A DNA stretch of 64,000 nt from an uncultured Rickettsiales bacterium (GCA_934747265.1 CAKVGI010000002.1:1-64000); one strand, 5' to 3'; counted from the stretch's first letter, positions 16,712-26,570 are shown. Numbers and translations: made by a program. The notes: generated by a model not told the origin, from the sequence alone.

Positions 16712-18397
16712 ATGGATAATAATTGTGATATAGTTAGTGGTGTTTCATTAGAGAATAATGATAGTGATTCATCGGAACAGCAGAAGACTGTTAAAACTAG
16801 AAAAAAACTAGTGTTAAAAAATAAACCGGAAAATAAAAATATTGTAGAAGAATTAGGTAGTGGTTCCGAAAATAAACAAGATAATGATATTGATAATAAT
16901 ATCTCAGCAGAAAAGAAAAGAAATATCAAAGCAAAGAATGAAAAAATAAAGGAAGAAAAAACTGATTTGATATCTGAGACAAAAATAGAAAATAATGAAG
17001 ATATAAATAAAAATAATACTGAAAAAGTTGACAATTTAAATAATTGTGAGTTAGAAAATAAAATTTCCGATATGCAGTTGGAAAATGAAGAAAAGATTGA
17101 TGATAAGCCTTTACCACCACCAGAAACAATAGAATTTAATGATTTAAAGCATATGAATCATGAAGAGCTATTAAGAATGTCTGAAAAATATGAATTGAAT
17201 AATATTGCTGACCTTAATAAGCAGGATATGATTTATGGAATTTTAAAAAACTTTTCAAATATAAACCCTGCAAATATAATAATTGGAGAAGGGGTGTTGG
17301 AAATTTTGCCTGATGGCTTTGGTTTTTTAAGATCTCAGTTTAGTAATTATGTTGCTGGCCCTGATGATATTTATGTTTCTCCAAACCAGATAAAGAAATT
17401 TGGTCTAAGAACTGGCGATTTAATTAAAGGTGAAGTAAAAGCTCCAAAGAAAGGTGAAAAATATTTTTCTTTGATTAAAATAATTACTGTCAACTTTTTG
17501 GAATCGGCTCATCTAAGAACGAGACCTAGATTTGATGATTTAACACCTTTATATCCTAATGAAAAATTGCAACTTGAAAATGAAGAAGCTTATTTAAAGA
17601 ATGGCGATGATAGTTCAAGAATTATTGATATGATTACACCTATGGGTAAGGGTCAAAGAGCTTTAATTGTTGCTCCTCCTAGAACTGGTAAAACTGTTTT
17701 AATGCAAAATATTGCTCATGCTATTACAAAAGCACACCCAGATGCATATCTAATGGTACTTTTAATAGATGAAAGACCGGAAGAGGTAACGGATATGGCT
17801 AGATCTGTAAAAGGTGAGGTTATTAGTTCAACATTTGATGAACCAGCTCACAGACATGTTCAATTAGCTGAAATTGTAATTGAAAAAGCTAAAAGACTTG
17901 TTGAATATAAGAAAGATGTTATTATTTTATTGGATTCAATAACAAGACTTGCAAGAGCCTATAATAATGTTATTCCTTCATCCGGAAAAGTTTTAACTGG
18001 TGGCGTTGATGCAAACGCTTTACAAAAACCAAAGAGATTTTTTGGTGCTGCAAGAAATATTGAAGAGGGTGGTTCTTTAACAATTATTGCAACAGCTTTA
18101 ATTGAAACTGGTTCAAAAATGGATGAGGTTATTTTTGAAGAGTTTAAAGGAACAGGAAATTCTGAAATTATTCTTGATAGAAAATTATCCGATAAAAGAA
18201 TATTCCCAGCTATGGATATTACAAAATCTGGTACAAGAAAAGAGGACTTATTGCTTGATAAAGCTAGATTATCTAAGACGTGGATGTTAAGGAAGATTTT
18301 AACGTCTATGAATAGCGTTGAAGCTATGGAATTTTTGAAAGATAAAATGAAAAATACTAAAAATAATGATGAATTTTTTGAAACAATGAATTCATAA
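16712..18397 (+). CDS. rho: Transcription termination factor Rho with long N-terminal extension
   Basis: Hexameric RNA helicase that terminates untranslated transcripts. The 561-residue product has an acidic, Lys/Glu/Asn-rich low-complexity extension over residues 1-130, then the Rho N-terminal domain ([18 protein letters not shown]), the cold-shock-like RNA-binding domain ([31 protein letters not shown]) and the ATPase core with P-loop APPRTGKT at 321-328 and the [13 protein letters not shown] motif. Usual Rho is about 420 residues, so the extension is the oddity. The gene is isolated, followed by its own terminator. Confidence 0.97.
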   Translation: MDNNCDIVSGVSLENNDSDSSEQQKTVKTRKKLVLKNKPENKNIVEELGSGSENKQDNDIDNNISAEKKRNIKAKNEKIKEEKTDLISETKIENNEDINKNNTEKVDNLNNCELENKISDMQLENEEKIDDKPLPPPETIEFNDLKHMNHEELLRMSEKYELNNIADLNKQDMIYGILKNFSNINPANIIIGEGVLEILPDGFGFLRSQFSNYVAGPDDIYVSPNQIKKFGLRTGDLIKGEVKAPKKGEKYFSLIKIITVNFLESAHLRTRPRFDDLTPLYPNEKLQLENEEAYLKNGDDSSRIIDMITPMGKGQRALIVAPPRTGKTVLMQNIAHAITKAHPDAYLMVLLIDERPEEVTDMARSVKGEVISSTFDEPAHRHVQLAEIVIEKAKRLVEYKKDVIILLDSITRLARAYNNVIPSSGKVLTGGVDANALQKPKRFFGAARNIEEGGSLTIIATALIETGSKMDEVIFEEFKGTGNSEIILDRKLSDKRIFPAMDITKSGTRKEDLLLDKARLSKTWMLRKILTSMNSVEAMEFLKDKMKNTKNNDEFFETMNS

Positions 18398-18401
18398 TTT
18401 T

Positions 18402-18424
18402 ATCCCCTTAATAGGGGATTTTTA
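18402..18424 (+). terminator. Terminator after rho
   Basis: ATCCCCT at 18402-18408 pairs with AGGGGAT at 18413-18419, with a four-base loop and a run of T. It lies five bases after the rho stop. Confidence 0.85.
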
Positions 18425-18452
18425 TTCTTATTACAAATATTTTGGTGGTCAA

Positions 18453-19220
18453 ATGAAATTATCTGTTTATATTGTTACTTTAAATGAAGAGAAAAGGTTG
18501 GAAAAGACTTTGCAAGCAGTACAACAAGTTGCTGATGAAATTCTAATTGTTGATAGCGGAAGTACTGATAAAACAAAAGAAATCGCTGAAAAATACAATG
18601 CAAAATTCATTTTTCATAAATGGAAAAATATTTCTTCGCAAAAAAAATTTGCACAAGATACTTGTGAAAATGATTTTGTTTTATCGCTAGATGCTGATGA
18701 AGTACTTTCTCCAAGATTAATTGAGGAAATAAATCAAGTAAAAAGTAATCAAAAATATAAAGCATATAAGATAAAGATAAAAGATATGTATCCTAATGAT
18801 AAAAAGCCAAAAATATTTGCGAAAAGCTATAATTTAGTGCGACTATACGATAGAAATGTAGCAACAATGCCAGATGATCTAACACATGATAGAGTTGTTT
18901 TTAAAGAAGAAACAAAAATAGGGCAATTAAGCAATATTGTTTACCATTATTCTTATATTTCTTTGACGCAATCTTGGTATAAATATAATATGTATACAGA
19001 TGAATTATTAAAAACAGATATAACAAAAGGTAAAAGATATTCTAAATTTAGACTAATAACCGAAATGCCATATCAATTTTTTAGATATTATATTTTAAAA
19101 AGACAATTTCTTAATGGTTGGTTTGGTTTTATAAATGCAGTTTCGCTTTCATTTTTTAGATTTCTTAAAATTGCAAAATGGGTAGAATATGATTTATCAA
19201 GAAAGAATGGTTCTAAATAA
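18453..19220 (+). CDS. Family 2 glycosyltransferase, WaaE/KdtX-like
   Basis: A 255-residue GT-A type glycosyltransferase. The start KLSVYIVTLNEEKRLEKTL, the nucleotide-binding EILIVDSGSTDKT and the metal-binding LSLDADE motif at about residues 78-84 are diagnostic, and the order resembles the WaaE/KdtX family that adds a sugar to the lipopolysaccharide core. No signal peptide; expected on the cytoplasmic face of the inner membrane. It stands alone after the rho terminator. Its exact donor and acceptor cannot be read from the sequence. Confidence 0.85.
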   Translation: MKLSVYIVTLNEEKRLEKTLQAVQQVADEILIVDSGSTDKTKEIAEKYNAKFIFHKWKNISSQKKFAQDTCENDFVLSLDADEVLSPRLIEEINQVKSNQKYKAYKIKIKDMYPNDKKPKIFAKSYNLVRLYDRNVATMPDDLTHDRVVFKEETKIGQLSNIVYHYSYISLTQSWYKYNMYTDELLKTDITKGKRYSKFRLITEMPYQFFRYYILKRQFLNGWFGFINAVSLSFFRFLKIAKWVEYDLSRKNGSK

Positions 19221-19540
19221 GGTAGTATATACAAAAGAGTAAAACTAACATGATTACTTAATTATTTTAATTTATAAAAGAAGAATAAAGTTGTTAATAT
19301 TTTAATATAAGCTGAAGTTATAGTATTGATGGCTTAGTAATAAAAAAGTGGTAATTATTCTTGTTTGGTGAAATTTAAATATCTTGTTGGTAAAATAAAA
19401 TATAAACTATTGATAAATAAAAATTATGTTTTACTATTTAAAAAACATTCTTGATATTAAGTGTATATTTTCTTGAAAATGTTTTGTTATATATTTTGTT
19501 TTTATGGAATAGAAACATTATGTTATTTAGTTTTTTATCG

Positions 19541-19567
19541 TCCTTGTTGTAAACAAGGATTTTTTTT
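19541..19567 (+). terminator. Terminator-like hairpin in the leader of the following gene
   Basis: TCCTTGTT at 19541-19548 pairs perfectly with AACAAGGA at 19552-19559 and is followed by eight T. It ends about 20 bases upstream of the ATG at 19588 and directly before the ribosome-binding site TAGGAGG. It could end a transcript from upstream, or act as an attenuator for the next gene. The rest of the 19221-19540 gap is AT-rich without a recognisable feature. Confidence 0.75.
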
Positions 19568-19587
19568 GTTTTAAATAGGAGGAATAA

Positions 19588-20580
19588 ATGAATAAAAAAC
19601 TGTTAAAACAAATACCAGCAGAAATAAATTATCAATCTTTTGAAGCGGTTGACAATTTTAGAAAGAATAGTGGTTTAAGTAAAATTATTTTTTTAGGTGG
19701 GGCTTTGGTTAATAATAATTTAAGAAAAAGTAAGAGCGTAGATGACTATGACGTGATGCTTATTGGTGAGGAAAATAGAAAACAATTTAATGGTGTTGAG
19801 GAAAAATTAAAAGAACATGAATATAAAAAAGTTGGAGGGCATGAAGAAACCACAACTAATTTAGCAATGAGAAAATTTGTTGATAACAAAGGAAGAAAAT
19901 TTGAATTATGTTTGAAGAAGGATACTTGTGGTTTAAATTCTTTTGGTACTTTTGATATAGATAATTTGTCAGCAACTATTTATGAAAACGGAACAATAGA
20001 ATTAAATCAGGCAGAAATAATTAATTCTTTAAGAGAAAGAAGCATTAAACTTAAAAAAAATACCAAAGATCTTTTTAGGGTAATAGAGAGAATGCTGGTT
20101 CATATTGCTAAATATGATATAAAAGAATTTATATCACTAAAACAAAATCATTTTAGGTTAAGTAAAGATTCAGAAGAAAATGAAAAATTTGTTAATGAAT
20201 TTTCTGAATATTCAATTCAATCAAAAGCTGAATGTTTAGCTAGATTTTTTGTGATGTTAAGCAGAGTTGACAATATAAACGATTATGTGCAAAAAATAGC
20301 CAAATACAAGCTCTTAGATAATTATTTTCCAGAAGTTTGTAAAGTATTAAATGATAACAACTTTAAGATTTTTCTAGCGAAAGAAAGTAAAGAACCAGAA
20401 AACAAAAGAGAATTAAATACTGATTCGGATGTCTTTAATAAGATGTATTTGTATAGTGGTAATAAAAAGGAATTTTTGAATGAATGTAGGATTTTAGAAA
20501 AAGCAAGAAGTACTAAACAATCTAAAATTTTAAGTGAAATTAAAAAAAAGGAATGTGTTATAGGATGTAGTATATTATAA
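19588..20580 (+). CDS. CCA-enzyme/poly(A)-polymerase-like nucleotidyltransferase with CaaX-like C-terminus
   Basis: A 330-residue protein with a strong ribosome-binding site (TAGGAGG). Residues 33-60 (IIFLGGALVNNNLRKSKSVDDYDVML) resemble the head of class II nucleotidyltransferases: a Gly-Gly pair followed by an acidic D-D-x-D cluster. The later FDIDNLSATIYENG and TKDLFRVIERMLVHIAKYD segments resemble the body of the CCA-adding family. It lacks the usual full set of CCA-enzyme motifs, so the substrate is unknown. The last residues, KKKECVIGCSIL, form a CaaX-type end (CSIL) after a Lys-rich stretch, which in eukaryotes would be a geranylgeranylation signal. Function is not established. Confidence 0.6.
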   Translation: MNKKLLKQIPAEINYQSFEAVDNFRKNSGLSKIIFLGGALVNNNLRKSKSVDDYDVMLIGEENRKQFNGVEEKLKEHEYKKVGGHEETTTNLAMRKFVDNKGRKFELCLKKDTCGLNSFGTFDIDNLSATIYENGTIELNQAEIINSLRERSIKLKKNTKDLFRVIERMLVHIAKYDIKEFISLKQNHFRLSKDSEENEKFVNEFSEYSIQSKAECLARFFVMLSRVDNINDYVQKIAKYKLLDNYFPEVCKVLNDNNFKIFLAKESKEPENKRELNTDSDVFNKMYLYSGNKKEFLNECRILEKARSTKQSKILSEIKKKECVIGCSIL

Positions 20581-20600
20581 ATAAAAATTATGAGGATAAT

Positions 20601-21380
20601 ATGAAAATTATAGTTTTGGGATCTGGTGGAGCTTATGGTACTCCAAAAGCATTAAACAGATATAATAATATTGTTGATTTAAGTAATAAAAAAAATTTAA
20701 GAACTAGAAGTAGTTTGTTTATAGAGGATAATAATTCTTCTTTTATGGTTGATTGCGGGCCTGATTTTAGAATGCAAACTTTAAGAAATAATATAACAGA
20801 TATTGATGACATTTTTATTTCGCATGCTCATACTGATCATATAATGGGAATTTGGGAATTAACGGATATTGCAAGCAAACTTAAAAAAGAAATAAATATA
20901 TATAGTGAAAAAGAGGTTTTAGATACTATAAAATCTAGATTTCCATTTATTTTTGAGGATGGATTTCATGAAATAGGCGTTGGAAGATTGACTTTACGCG
21001 AGATTACACCGTATGAGAAGTTTAAGATGCAACATAGTGGTTTTGAATTATTGCCATTAATTTTTACGCATAAAGCAATAAATTCCTATGGTTTTAAGTA
21101 TAAAAATTTTGTTTTTACGCCAGATTTAAATGAAATACCAGTAGAGAGTAAAAAATATTTGTATAATTTGGATTTATGGATTATAGAAAATAATAATTTG
21201 ATTCCAAAATTAAATGGACATAGCCATATAGAACAAAATTTGGAAAGAATAAAAGAATATAAACCAAAGAAAGTTATTTTAAATCATCTTTCTGAGAATA
21301 TAGATTATGAAAGTGTTTCAAAAATGTTGCCAGAAAACGTTGAATTAGCTTATGATGGTATGATTATTAATATTGAATAA
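20601..21380 (+). CDS. PhnP-like metallo-beta-lactamase-fold phosphodiesterase
   Basis: A 259-residue cytoplasmic MBL-fold hydrolase. The metal site HAHTDH is at residues 75-80 and is preceded by FMVDCGPDFRMQ, as in PhnP-type cyclic phosphodiesterases and the related lipoate-associated hydrolases; FTPDLNEIP and LNGHSH carry further metal ligands. GAGG lies upstream of the ATG. It follows the CaaX-tailed nucleotidyltransferase after 20 bases, so the two may be co-transcribed. The substrate is unknown. Confidence 0.85.
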   Translation: MKIIVLGSGGAYGTPKALNRYNNIVDLSNKKNLRTRSSLFIEDNNSSFMVDCGPDFRMQTLRNNITDIDDIFISHAHTDHIMGIWELTDIASKLKKEINIYSEKEVLDTIKSRFPFIFEDGFHEIGVGRLTLREITPYEKFKMQHSGFELLPLIFTHKAINSYGFKYKNFVFTPDLNEIPVESKKYLYNLDLWIIENNNLIPKLNGHSHIEQNLERIKEYKPKKVILNHLSENIDYESVSKMLPENVELAYDGMIINIE

Positions 21381-21488
21381 AGATTTTAGGTACAAAAATA
21401 AAGAAATAGCATAGTTTATCTTAAAAATTATGTTGCTTTTATTTATAAATATTTTATTGTTATTATTATAAAATGTTATTGTATTGAT

Positions 21489-22157
21489 ATGGAAAATACA
21501 AAAAAACATATTCTTGTAATAGATGATGACAAAAGAATTAGAGAATTATTGAAGCAATTCTTGAATAAAAATAACTTTTTTGTTACGGTTAGTCCGGATA
21601 CAAAAGAGGCGAGAAGAGAATTATCAAAATTTATATTTGATTTAATGGTGGTTGATTTAATGCTACCACATGAAATGGGTGTGGATTTCTTAACTAAAAT
21701 TAGAAAAGATGGAAATAGAACGCCAGCCATAATGTTGACAGCTATGGGCGATATAGAAAATAAAACAAAATGTTTTGAAAATGGCTGTGATGATTATTTA
21801 GTAAAACCTTTTGAGCCAAAAGAATTAATATTAAGGATTAATAATATTTTAAATAAGAATGAGAATATAAAAAATAATATTTGTGAGTTTGGAGATTATA
21901 TATTTGATTTTGATAAACAAATTTTATTAAAAAATAATGATATCATATATTTAACCGATATAGAAACAAAATTATTGAATATATTATGCAAAAATATTAA
22001 TAAATCCTTAACAAGAGAGGAATTATTATTTGAAGAAATAGGAGAAAGAAGCATAGATGTTTCGGTTGCAAGACTGAGAAAAAAAATAGAAGAGGATGTA
22101 AAAAGACCAAAATATATTAGAACTGTTAGAAATAAGGGGTATATATTAAATAATTAA
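21489..22157 (+). CDS. OmpR/PhoB-family response regulator
   Basis: A 222-residue two-domain regulator. The receiver domain has the acidic pocket DDD at 12-14, the phospho-accepting Asp56 (VVDLMLP), Thr84 and Lys106 (YLVKPFEP). The C-terminal winged helix shows LTDIETKLLNILCKN and the ISVARLRKKIEED-like recognition region ending in RTVRNKGYIL. No sensor kinase gene is next to it, so its partner is elsewhere. Confidence 0.93.
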   Translation: MENTKKHILVIDDDKRIRELLKQFLNKNNFFVTVSPDTKEARRELSKFIFDLMVVDLMLPHEMGVDFLTKIRKDGNRTPAIMLTAMGDIENKTKCFENGCDDYLVKPFEPKELILRINNILNKNENIKNNICEFGDYIFDFDKQILLKNNDIIYLTDIETKLLNILCKNINKSLTREELLFEEIGERSIDVSVARLRKKIEEDVKRPKYIRTVRNKGYILNN

Positions 22158-22328
22158 CCAATTATTCACCTGTAAATAAAAGCAAAATTGTTGTAAATAT
22201 AAACTGTGTTTATATAAAATTAAAATTTAAATCCATTGAATTATTATAATGTCCAAAATACAAATATAAGTACTTGTATTTTATTTTTGAAATTTTATTG
22301 TAGATGTAGTAAAAATAAAAATATCATT

Positions 22329-23054
22329 ATGTCTAGAATATCTGGTAGAAAAAGAAACGAGCTTAGAGATGTTAAGATAGAAATAAATGTTAATAAGTAT
22401 GCTGAGGGATCTTGTTTAATTAGTTGTGGCGATACAAAAGTATTGTGTACAGCAAGTTTTGAAGAAAAGGTACCACCATTTTTAAAAGGTGCTGGAAAAG
22501 GTGGTTGGATTACGGCTGAATATAGCATGTTGCCAAGATCTACACAAGATAGAATACAAAGAGATTCTAATGCACACAAACCAAACGGTAGAAGTCTTGA
22601 AATACAAAGATTGATTGGCAGATCGTTAAGATCTTGCGTTGACTTAAAAATGTTGGGTGAAAGACAGATAATTATTGATTGCGATGTATTACAAGCTGAT
22701 GGTGGAACAAGATGCGCATCAATTACTGGCGGGTATGTCGCCTTGTATTTAGCGATACAAAAATTATTAGAAAAAGGTATACTTAAAAAAAATCCAATTA
22801 TAAGCTGGGTATCTGCCGTTTCCTGTGGTATTTATAAAGGAAATACAATATTGGATTTAGAATATGAAGAAGATAGTAATTCCGACGCTGATGTAAATTT
22901 TATTATGAATGATAAAGATGAAATTATAGAAGTTCAAGGAACAGCGGAAGGTAAACCTTTTAGTTTTAGTAGATTGGCCGAAATGAACGAATTAGCATCA
23001 GATGGTATCAAGCAATTAATATCAAAACAAAAAGAAGCATTAAAAATAGATTAA
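22329..23054 (+). CDS. rph: Ribonuclease PH
   Basis: Phosphorolytic 3'-5' exoribonuclease that trims tRNA 3' ends. I start it at the ATG at 22329, which gives the family N-terminus MSRISGRKRNELRDVKIE; the longer frame to 22236 begins with TTG and adds unrelated residues. The 241-residue product contains RSTQDRIQRDSN, GRSLEIQRLIGRSLRS and DCDVLQADGGTRCASITG, including the phosphate-binding and active-site regions. No strong ribosome-binding site is seen. Confidence 0.95.
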   Translation: MSRISGRKRNELRDVKIEINVNKYAEGSCLISCGDTKVLCTASFEEKVPPFLKGAGKGGWITAEYSMLPRSTQDRIQRDSNAHKPNGRSLEIQRLIGRSLRSCVDLKMLGERQIIIDCDVLQADGGTRCASITGGYVALYLAIQKLLEKGILKKNPIISWVSAVSCGIYKGNTILDLEYEEDSNSDADVNFIMNDKDEIIEVQGTAEGKPFSFSRLAEMNELASDGIKQLISKQKEALKID

Positions 23055-23119
23055 ATTGATATTTTACGGATTGATATTAATTTTGTATTTTCTGGGACAA
23101 ATATGTTGAAATTGTGATA

Positions 23120-24643
23120 TTAAACTATACTTATGCTCTTTCTATATCTTAAAGCTTCCAACAAATTGTCCTTGCTTATTTCTTCGTGATTTTCAAGATC
23201 TGCAATAGTTCTTGCAACTTTAAGGATTTTGTTATATGCTCTCATTGATAAACCATAAAATTTGACAGCTTTTTGGATAATTTCCTCATTTTCTGGTGTT
23301 AAATGCATAAATTCTTTTATTAAATCAGCAGAAGCGTTGGCGTTTGTAAATGCCTTATTTGATGTACCCTTATATCTTTCAAATTGAATTTTTCTAGCTT
23401 TAATTACTCTTTTCTTAACTTCCTCACTTGTTTCGTTTTTAATATCTTTTCTTTTGGATTCTGCAAAAATATCTATTTGCGGAACTTCTATACATATATC
23501 TATTCTGTCAAGTAATGGTCCAGAAATTTTAGCTTGATATTCTTTTGCACATAATGGAGCTCTTGGACATTTTTTCTTTTTGTCCATTAAATATCCACAT
23601 CTACAAGGATTCATTGCAGCAACTAACTGAAAATCCGCTGGGAAAGTATTTGTTGTGTGAGCTCTTGCAATTGAAATCTCTTTATTTTCTAGTGGTTGTC
23701 TTAAAGAATCTAGTACTTGTCTTGAAAATTCTGGCAATTCGTCTAAAAATAAAACACCTTTATGAGCCATTGATACTTGACCTGGCTTTGCTTTCGTTCC
23801 ACCACCAACCATAGCTGGCATAGAACAAGAATGATGCGGATCCATAAAAGGTCTATAAGTTATTAATTCCCCGTTTTTTGTATTTCCAGCAATACTATTT
23901 ATCATATTAATTTCAAGTATTTCTTCAAGTGTTAGGTCTGGTAGAATACTTGGTAATCTTTTTGCTAGCATAGATTTTCCAGTACCTGGAGGTCCTATCA
24001 TTAATAAGTTATGTCCACCACCAGCAGTTATTTCTAATGCTCTTTTTGCTTGCTCTTGACCTATAACATCTTCCAAATCTGGATAATTTGGTTTTGTTAG
24101 TTCTTTTTTAAATTTTGGTCTATTTAAAACTTGTGTTCCTTTCAAATGGTTGACTAATGAAATTAAATCTTGTGGAGCTAAAATCTCAATATTATCACCA
24201 ACCCATAATGCCTCTGGACCGTTTTCTTCTGGACATATAATACCTAAATTTCTTTCTGATGCTGCCATAGTTGCTGGCAATACACCATTAACGTAATTAA
24301 TATGACCATCAAGAGATAATTCACCCATTACAGCAAAATCTCTAACTGCATCTTCTGAAATAACGCCCATTTCTTGCAATATGCCAACAGCTATTGGTAA
24401 ATCTAAAAATGTTCCTTCTTTTTCAATATCTGCTGGTGTTAAATTCACAGTAATTCTTCTAGCTGGAAAAGATAAATTCATTGAATTTATTGCACTTCTT
24501 ACTCTTTCTTTTGATTCATTTACCGCTTTATCTGGTAAACCAACGATATTAAATGCAACCATACCGCTTGAAAGTTTGACTTCAACATTTACATCAATAG
24601 CTTTTACGCCAGAAAATACAAAAGTTTTAATTTTTGCAACCAT
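23120..24643 (-). CDS. comM: ComM/YifB-family Mg-chelatase-like AAA+ ATPase
   Basis: A 507-residue AAA+ ATPase. In naturally competent bacteria ComM is a branch-migration helicase that helps integrate incoming DNA. The N-terminal Lon-like domain (FVFSGVKAIDVNVEVKLSSGM) is followed by the P-loop GPPGTGKSMLAKRL, Walker B LFLDELPEF and a small Cys-containing insert (CRCGYLMDKKKKC). The frame could start six codons earlier at 24661, but MVAKIKTFVFSG is the conserved family start. It stands alone between convergent rph and ibrB. Confidence 0.93.
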   Translation of the reverse strand: MVAKIKTFVFSGVKAIDVNVEVKLSSGMVAFNIVGLPDKAVNESKERVRSAINSMNLSFPARRITVNLTPADIEKEGTFLDLPIAVGILQEMGVISEDAVRDFAVMGELSLDGHINYVNGVLPATMAASERNLGIICPEENGPEALWVGDNIEILAPQDLISLVNHLKGTQVLNRPKFKKELTKPNYPDLEDVIGQEQAKRALEITAGGGHNLLMIGPPGTGKSMLAKRLPSILPDLTLEEILEINMINSIAGNTKNGELITYRPFMDPHHSCSMPAMVGGGTKAKPGQVSMAHKGVLFLDELPEFSRQVLDSLRQPLENKEISIARAHTTNTFPADFQLVAAMNPCRCGYLMDKKKKCPRAPLCAKEYQAKISGPLLDRIDICIEVPQIDIFAESKRKDIKNETSEEVKKRVIKARKIQFERYKGTSNKAFTNANASADLIKEFMHLTPENEEIIQKAVKFYGLSMRAYNKILKVARTIADLENHEEISKDNLLEALRYRKSISIV

Positions 24644-24721
24644 TATAATAATAATCTTCATATGATATAATTATTTAATAGTGTATATAAAAATCAATTG
24701 AATTTTAATATATTTATAAAA

Positions 24722-25237
24722 TTATTCCCAAGATTTACTAAAATCTTCATCTTTAAAAAGGGTTGCTAATCCACTTATTTGTTTTAGTCTCAATAATTCT
24801 TCTATACTCATACCGATATTTTTCATTATCCAAGCGTCCGACATACCACTCTCTACTAATTCTTGAACTATGTTTACCATTAACTCTATTGAATGAGATC
24901 CTCTTGCTCTATTATGTCTAATTGTGCTTGCAATTCTATTTGCTATTGGTTTATCAATAATGGAAACTGGTAGCAATCCATGTTCTCTTTCGTAGATATC
25001 TTTATGTAATTTCATAATAGTATATCTATGAAAACCATCCACAATTTCATATTTATCAATATCTTTTAGATAGTAGCAAACTATTGGCATAGTATATCCA
25101 TCTTCAAGTATAGATTTATATAATAATTTCATTTCTGGATAAGCTACAACGTTTGGATTATATGAATTTGCTTGTATCTTTTCAAATGGAACTTTTTTTA
25201 TATTATAAACTGGACTTTCAAAAATTTTCTTATTCAT
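24722..25237 (-). CDS. ibrB: IbrB-like ParB-superfamily protein
   Basis: A 171-residue protein with a ParB/Srx-like domain: PFEKIQANSYNPNVVAYPEMKLLYKSILEDGYTMPIV followed by YEIVDGFHRYTIMK, which carries the conserved DGFHR motif. It overlaps the upstream PAPS-reductase-like gene by eight bases, the arrangement of the IbrA/IbrB pair of E. coli, where the two were described as regulators of immunoglobulin-binding Eib proteins. What the pair does biochemically is not settled. Confidence 0.75.
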   Translation of the reverse strand: MNKKIFESPVYNIKKVPFEKIQANSYNPNVVAYPEMKLLYKSILEDGYTMPIVCYYLKDIDKYEIVDGFHRYTIMKLHKDIYEREHGLLPVSIIDKPIANRIASTIRHNRARGSHSIELMVNIVQELVESGMSDAWIMKNIGMSIEELLRLKQISGLATLFKDEDFSKSWE

Positions 25238-26570
25238 CGGTTGTTTCTTTATTGTTAATAAAATATAAATTTTTGTATTTTTCTAATGCTCTTTTTCTTT
25301 GGGACTGATCTGCTTTTGTTGGAGTAAAACCCATATATTTACAATACCAATCATTTTTCAATATACATATACACATTCTCTTAAAAGATGGAACTGATTT
25401 AAAATTTTCAATATTGATTTCATCAGGATATTCCTCAAAAGCTATTACATTTTTTGTAGATTTTTTGCTTATTCTACCTTTTTCTATAAAAGGTACATTT
25501 TTATCTTTTAATTGTTTTATTACTTTGTCGTCTAAGATTCCGCCTTTTTCTCTCCAAAACCTAATACTTGTTGCAAATCTTGTTTCGTAATTAAATCTTG
25601 TTTTCGGATCTAGGGTTGATAATAAAAATTGCAAATATTCTTTCCAAGTAAATTGGGAAGGTTTTGTTATATTTCTCCATCCCATTGCTGTTGTTCCGCC
25701 ATATATCCCAGCAAAAGAAACGCCATTTACTCTACTTATCATTTTCCCCCATAAGTTTGGTTCAATTATTCTATAAAGTTTTAATCCATTACCAGCACAA
25801 TCATTAAATGGACTAGCTACTCTCATTTCATTAAGAGATAAACCAGCCTGATAAAATAAATCATATATATGGTTATAATCAAAACCAAATTTGCCATTAG
25901 CTATCCATATATCTTTTGCTGTCCAATCATATATAGGATATCCTATATAACATCCAGACTTTAATTCATATAGATAATTTTGATTTTGATATTTTCTAAA
26001 AGTATTTCTTATTCTGGTATATCTGTCTAAACTTTCATCGCATCTAATTCCTAATAAACAAATTGTTTTTCCTTTCTTTTGTTTAGAATACCATTCTGCG
26101 AACGATATATTAAATTGATAGTCATCCATACTTTCATCATAGTATTTACCAAATTTATTATTATAAAAATTTATGCTATTTTTAGGCAATTCTCTAACCC
26201 ACATGTTTTTCTCGTCTGGATTCCAAGGTCTCCAATAGCCTTTATTCATACTAATACTATTTTGTGTCTTAATTGGTAAACATATGTGGTAAATATCTAA
26301 ATAATTCTTATATTTATTTTTCATACGTTCAACAAATTCAATGGTTTTTTGATATTGACATTCATAATCCACATGAAACAAACCAATTTTTTTATTAGAA
26401 TTATGATCTTTAATATATTTAATACATAAATTCAATAAAAGACCACTATCCTTACCACCAGAAAAAGCTACATAAATATTTTCAAATTCTTTAAAAATAT
26501 AATCCAATCTTTCTGTTGTTGCTTCATAAACATTAATGTTATCTTTATATTTTTTCATTATTTTTTTCAT
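25230..26570 (-). CDS. ibrA: IbrA-like PAPS-reductase-family protein (DUF3440 type)
   Basis: A 446-residue protein of the PAPS reductase/ATP-sulfurylase fold. The PP-loop motif AFSGGKDSGLLLNL is at residues 33-46; the C-terminal half holds YDWTAKDIWIANGKFGFDYNHIYDLFY, typical of the DUF3440 family. No iron-sulfur Cys cluster is obvious, so it is unlikely to be a genuine sulfate-assimilation enzyme. It is translationally coupled to ibrB (eight-base overlap). Such pairs occur on prophages, plasmids and islands, which suggests horizontal acquisition. Confidence 0.75.
   Translation of the reverse strand: MKKIMKKYKDNINVYEATTERLDYIFKEFENIYVAFSGGKDSGLLLNLCIKYIKDHNSNKKIGLFHVDYECQYQKTIEFVERMKNKYKNYLDIYHICLPIKTQNSISMNKGYWRPWNPDEKNMWVRELPKNSINFYNNKFGKYYDESMDDYQFNISFAEWYSKQKKGKTICLLGIRCDESLDRYTRIRNTFRKYQNQNYLYELKSGCYIGYPIYDWTAKDIWIANGKFGFDYNHIYDLFYQAGLSLNEMRVASPFNDCAGNGLKLYRIIEPNLWGKMISRVNGVSFAGIYGGTTAMGWRNITKPSQFTWKEYLQFLLSTLDPKTRFNYETRFATSIRFWREKGGILDDKVIKQLKDKNVPFIEKGRISKKSTKNVIAFEEYPDEINIENFKSVPSFKRMCICILKNDWYCKYMGFTPTKADQSQRKRALEKYKNLYFINNKETTDE

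Noticed and set aside
23545..23814. 89-codon plus-strand ORF inside comM
   Set aside because: Shadow of the ComM P-loop/Walker region on the other strand.
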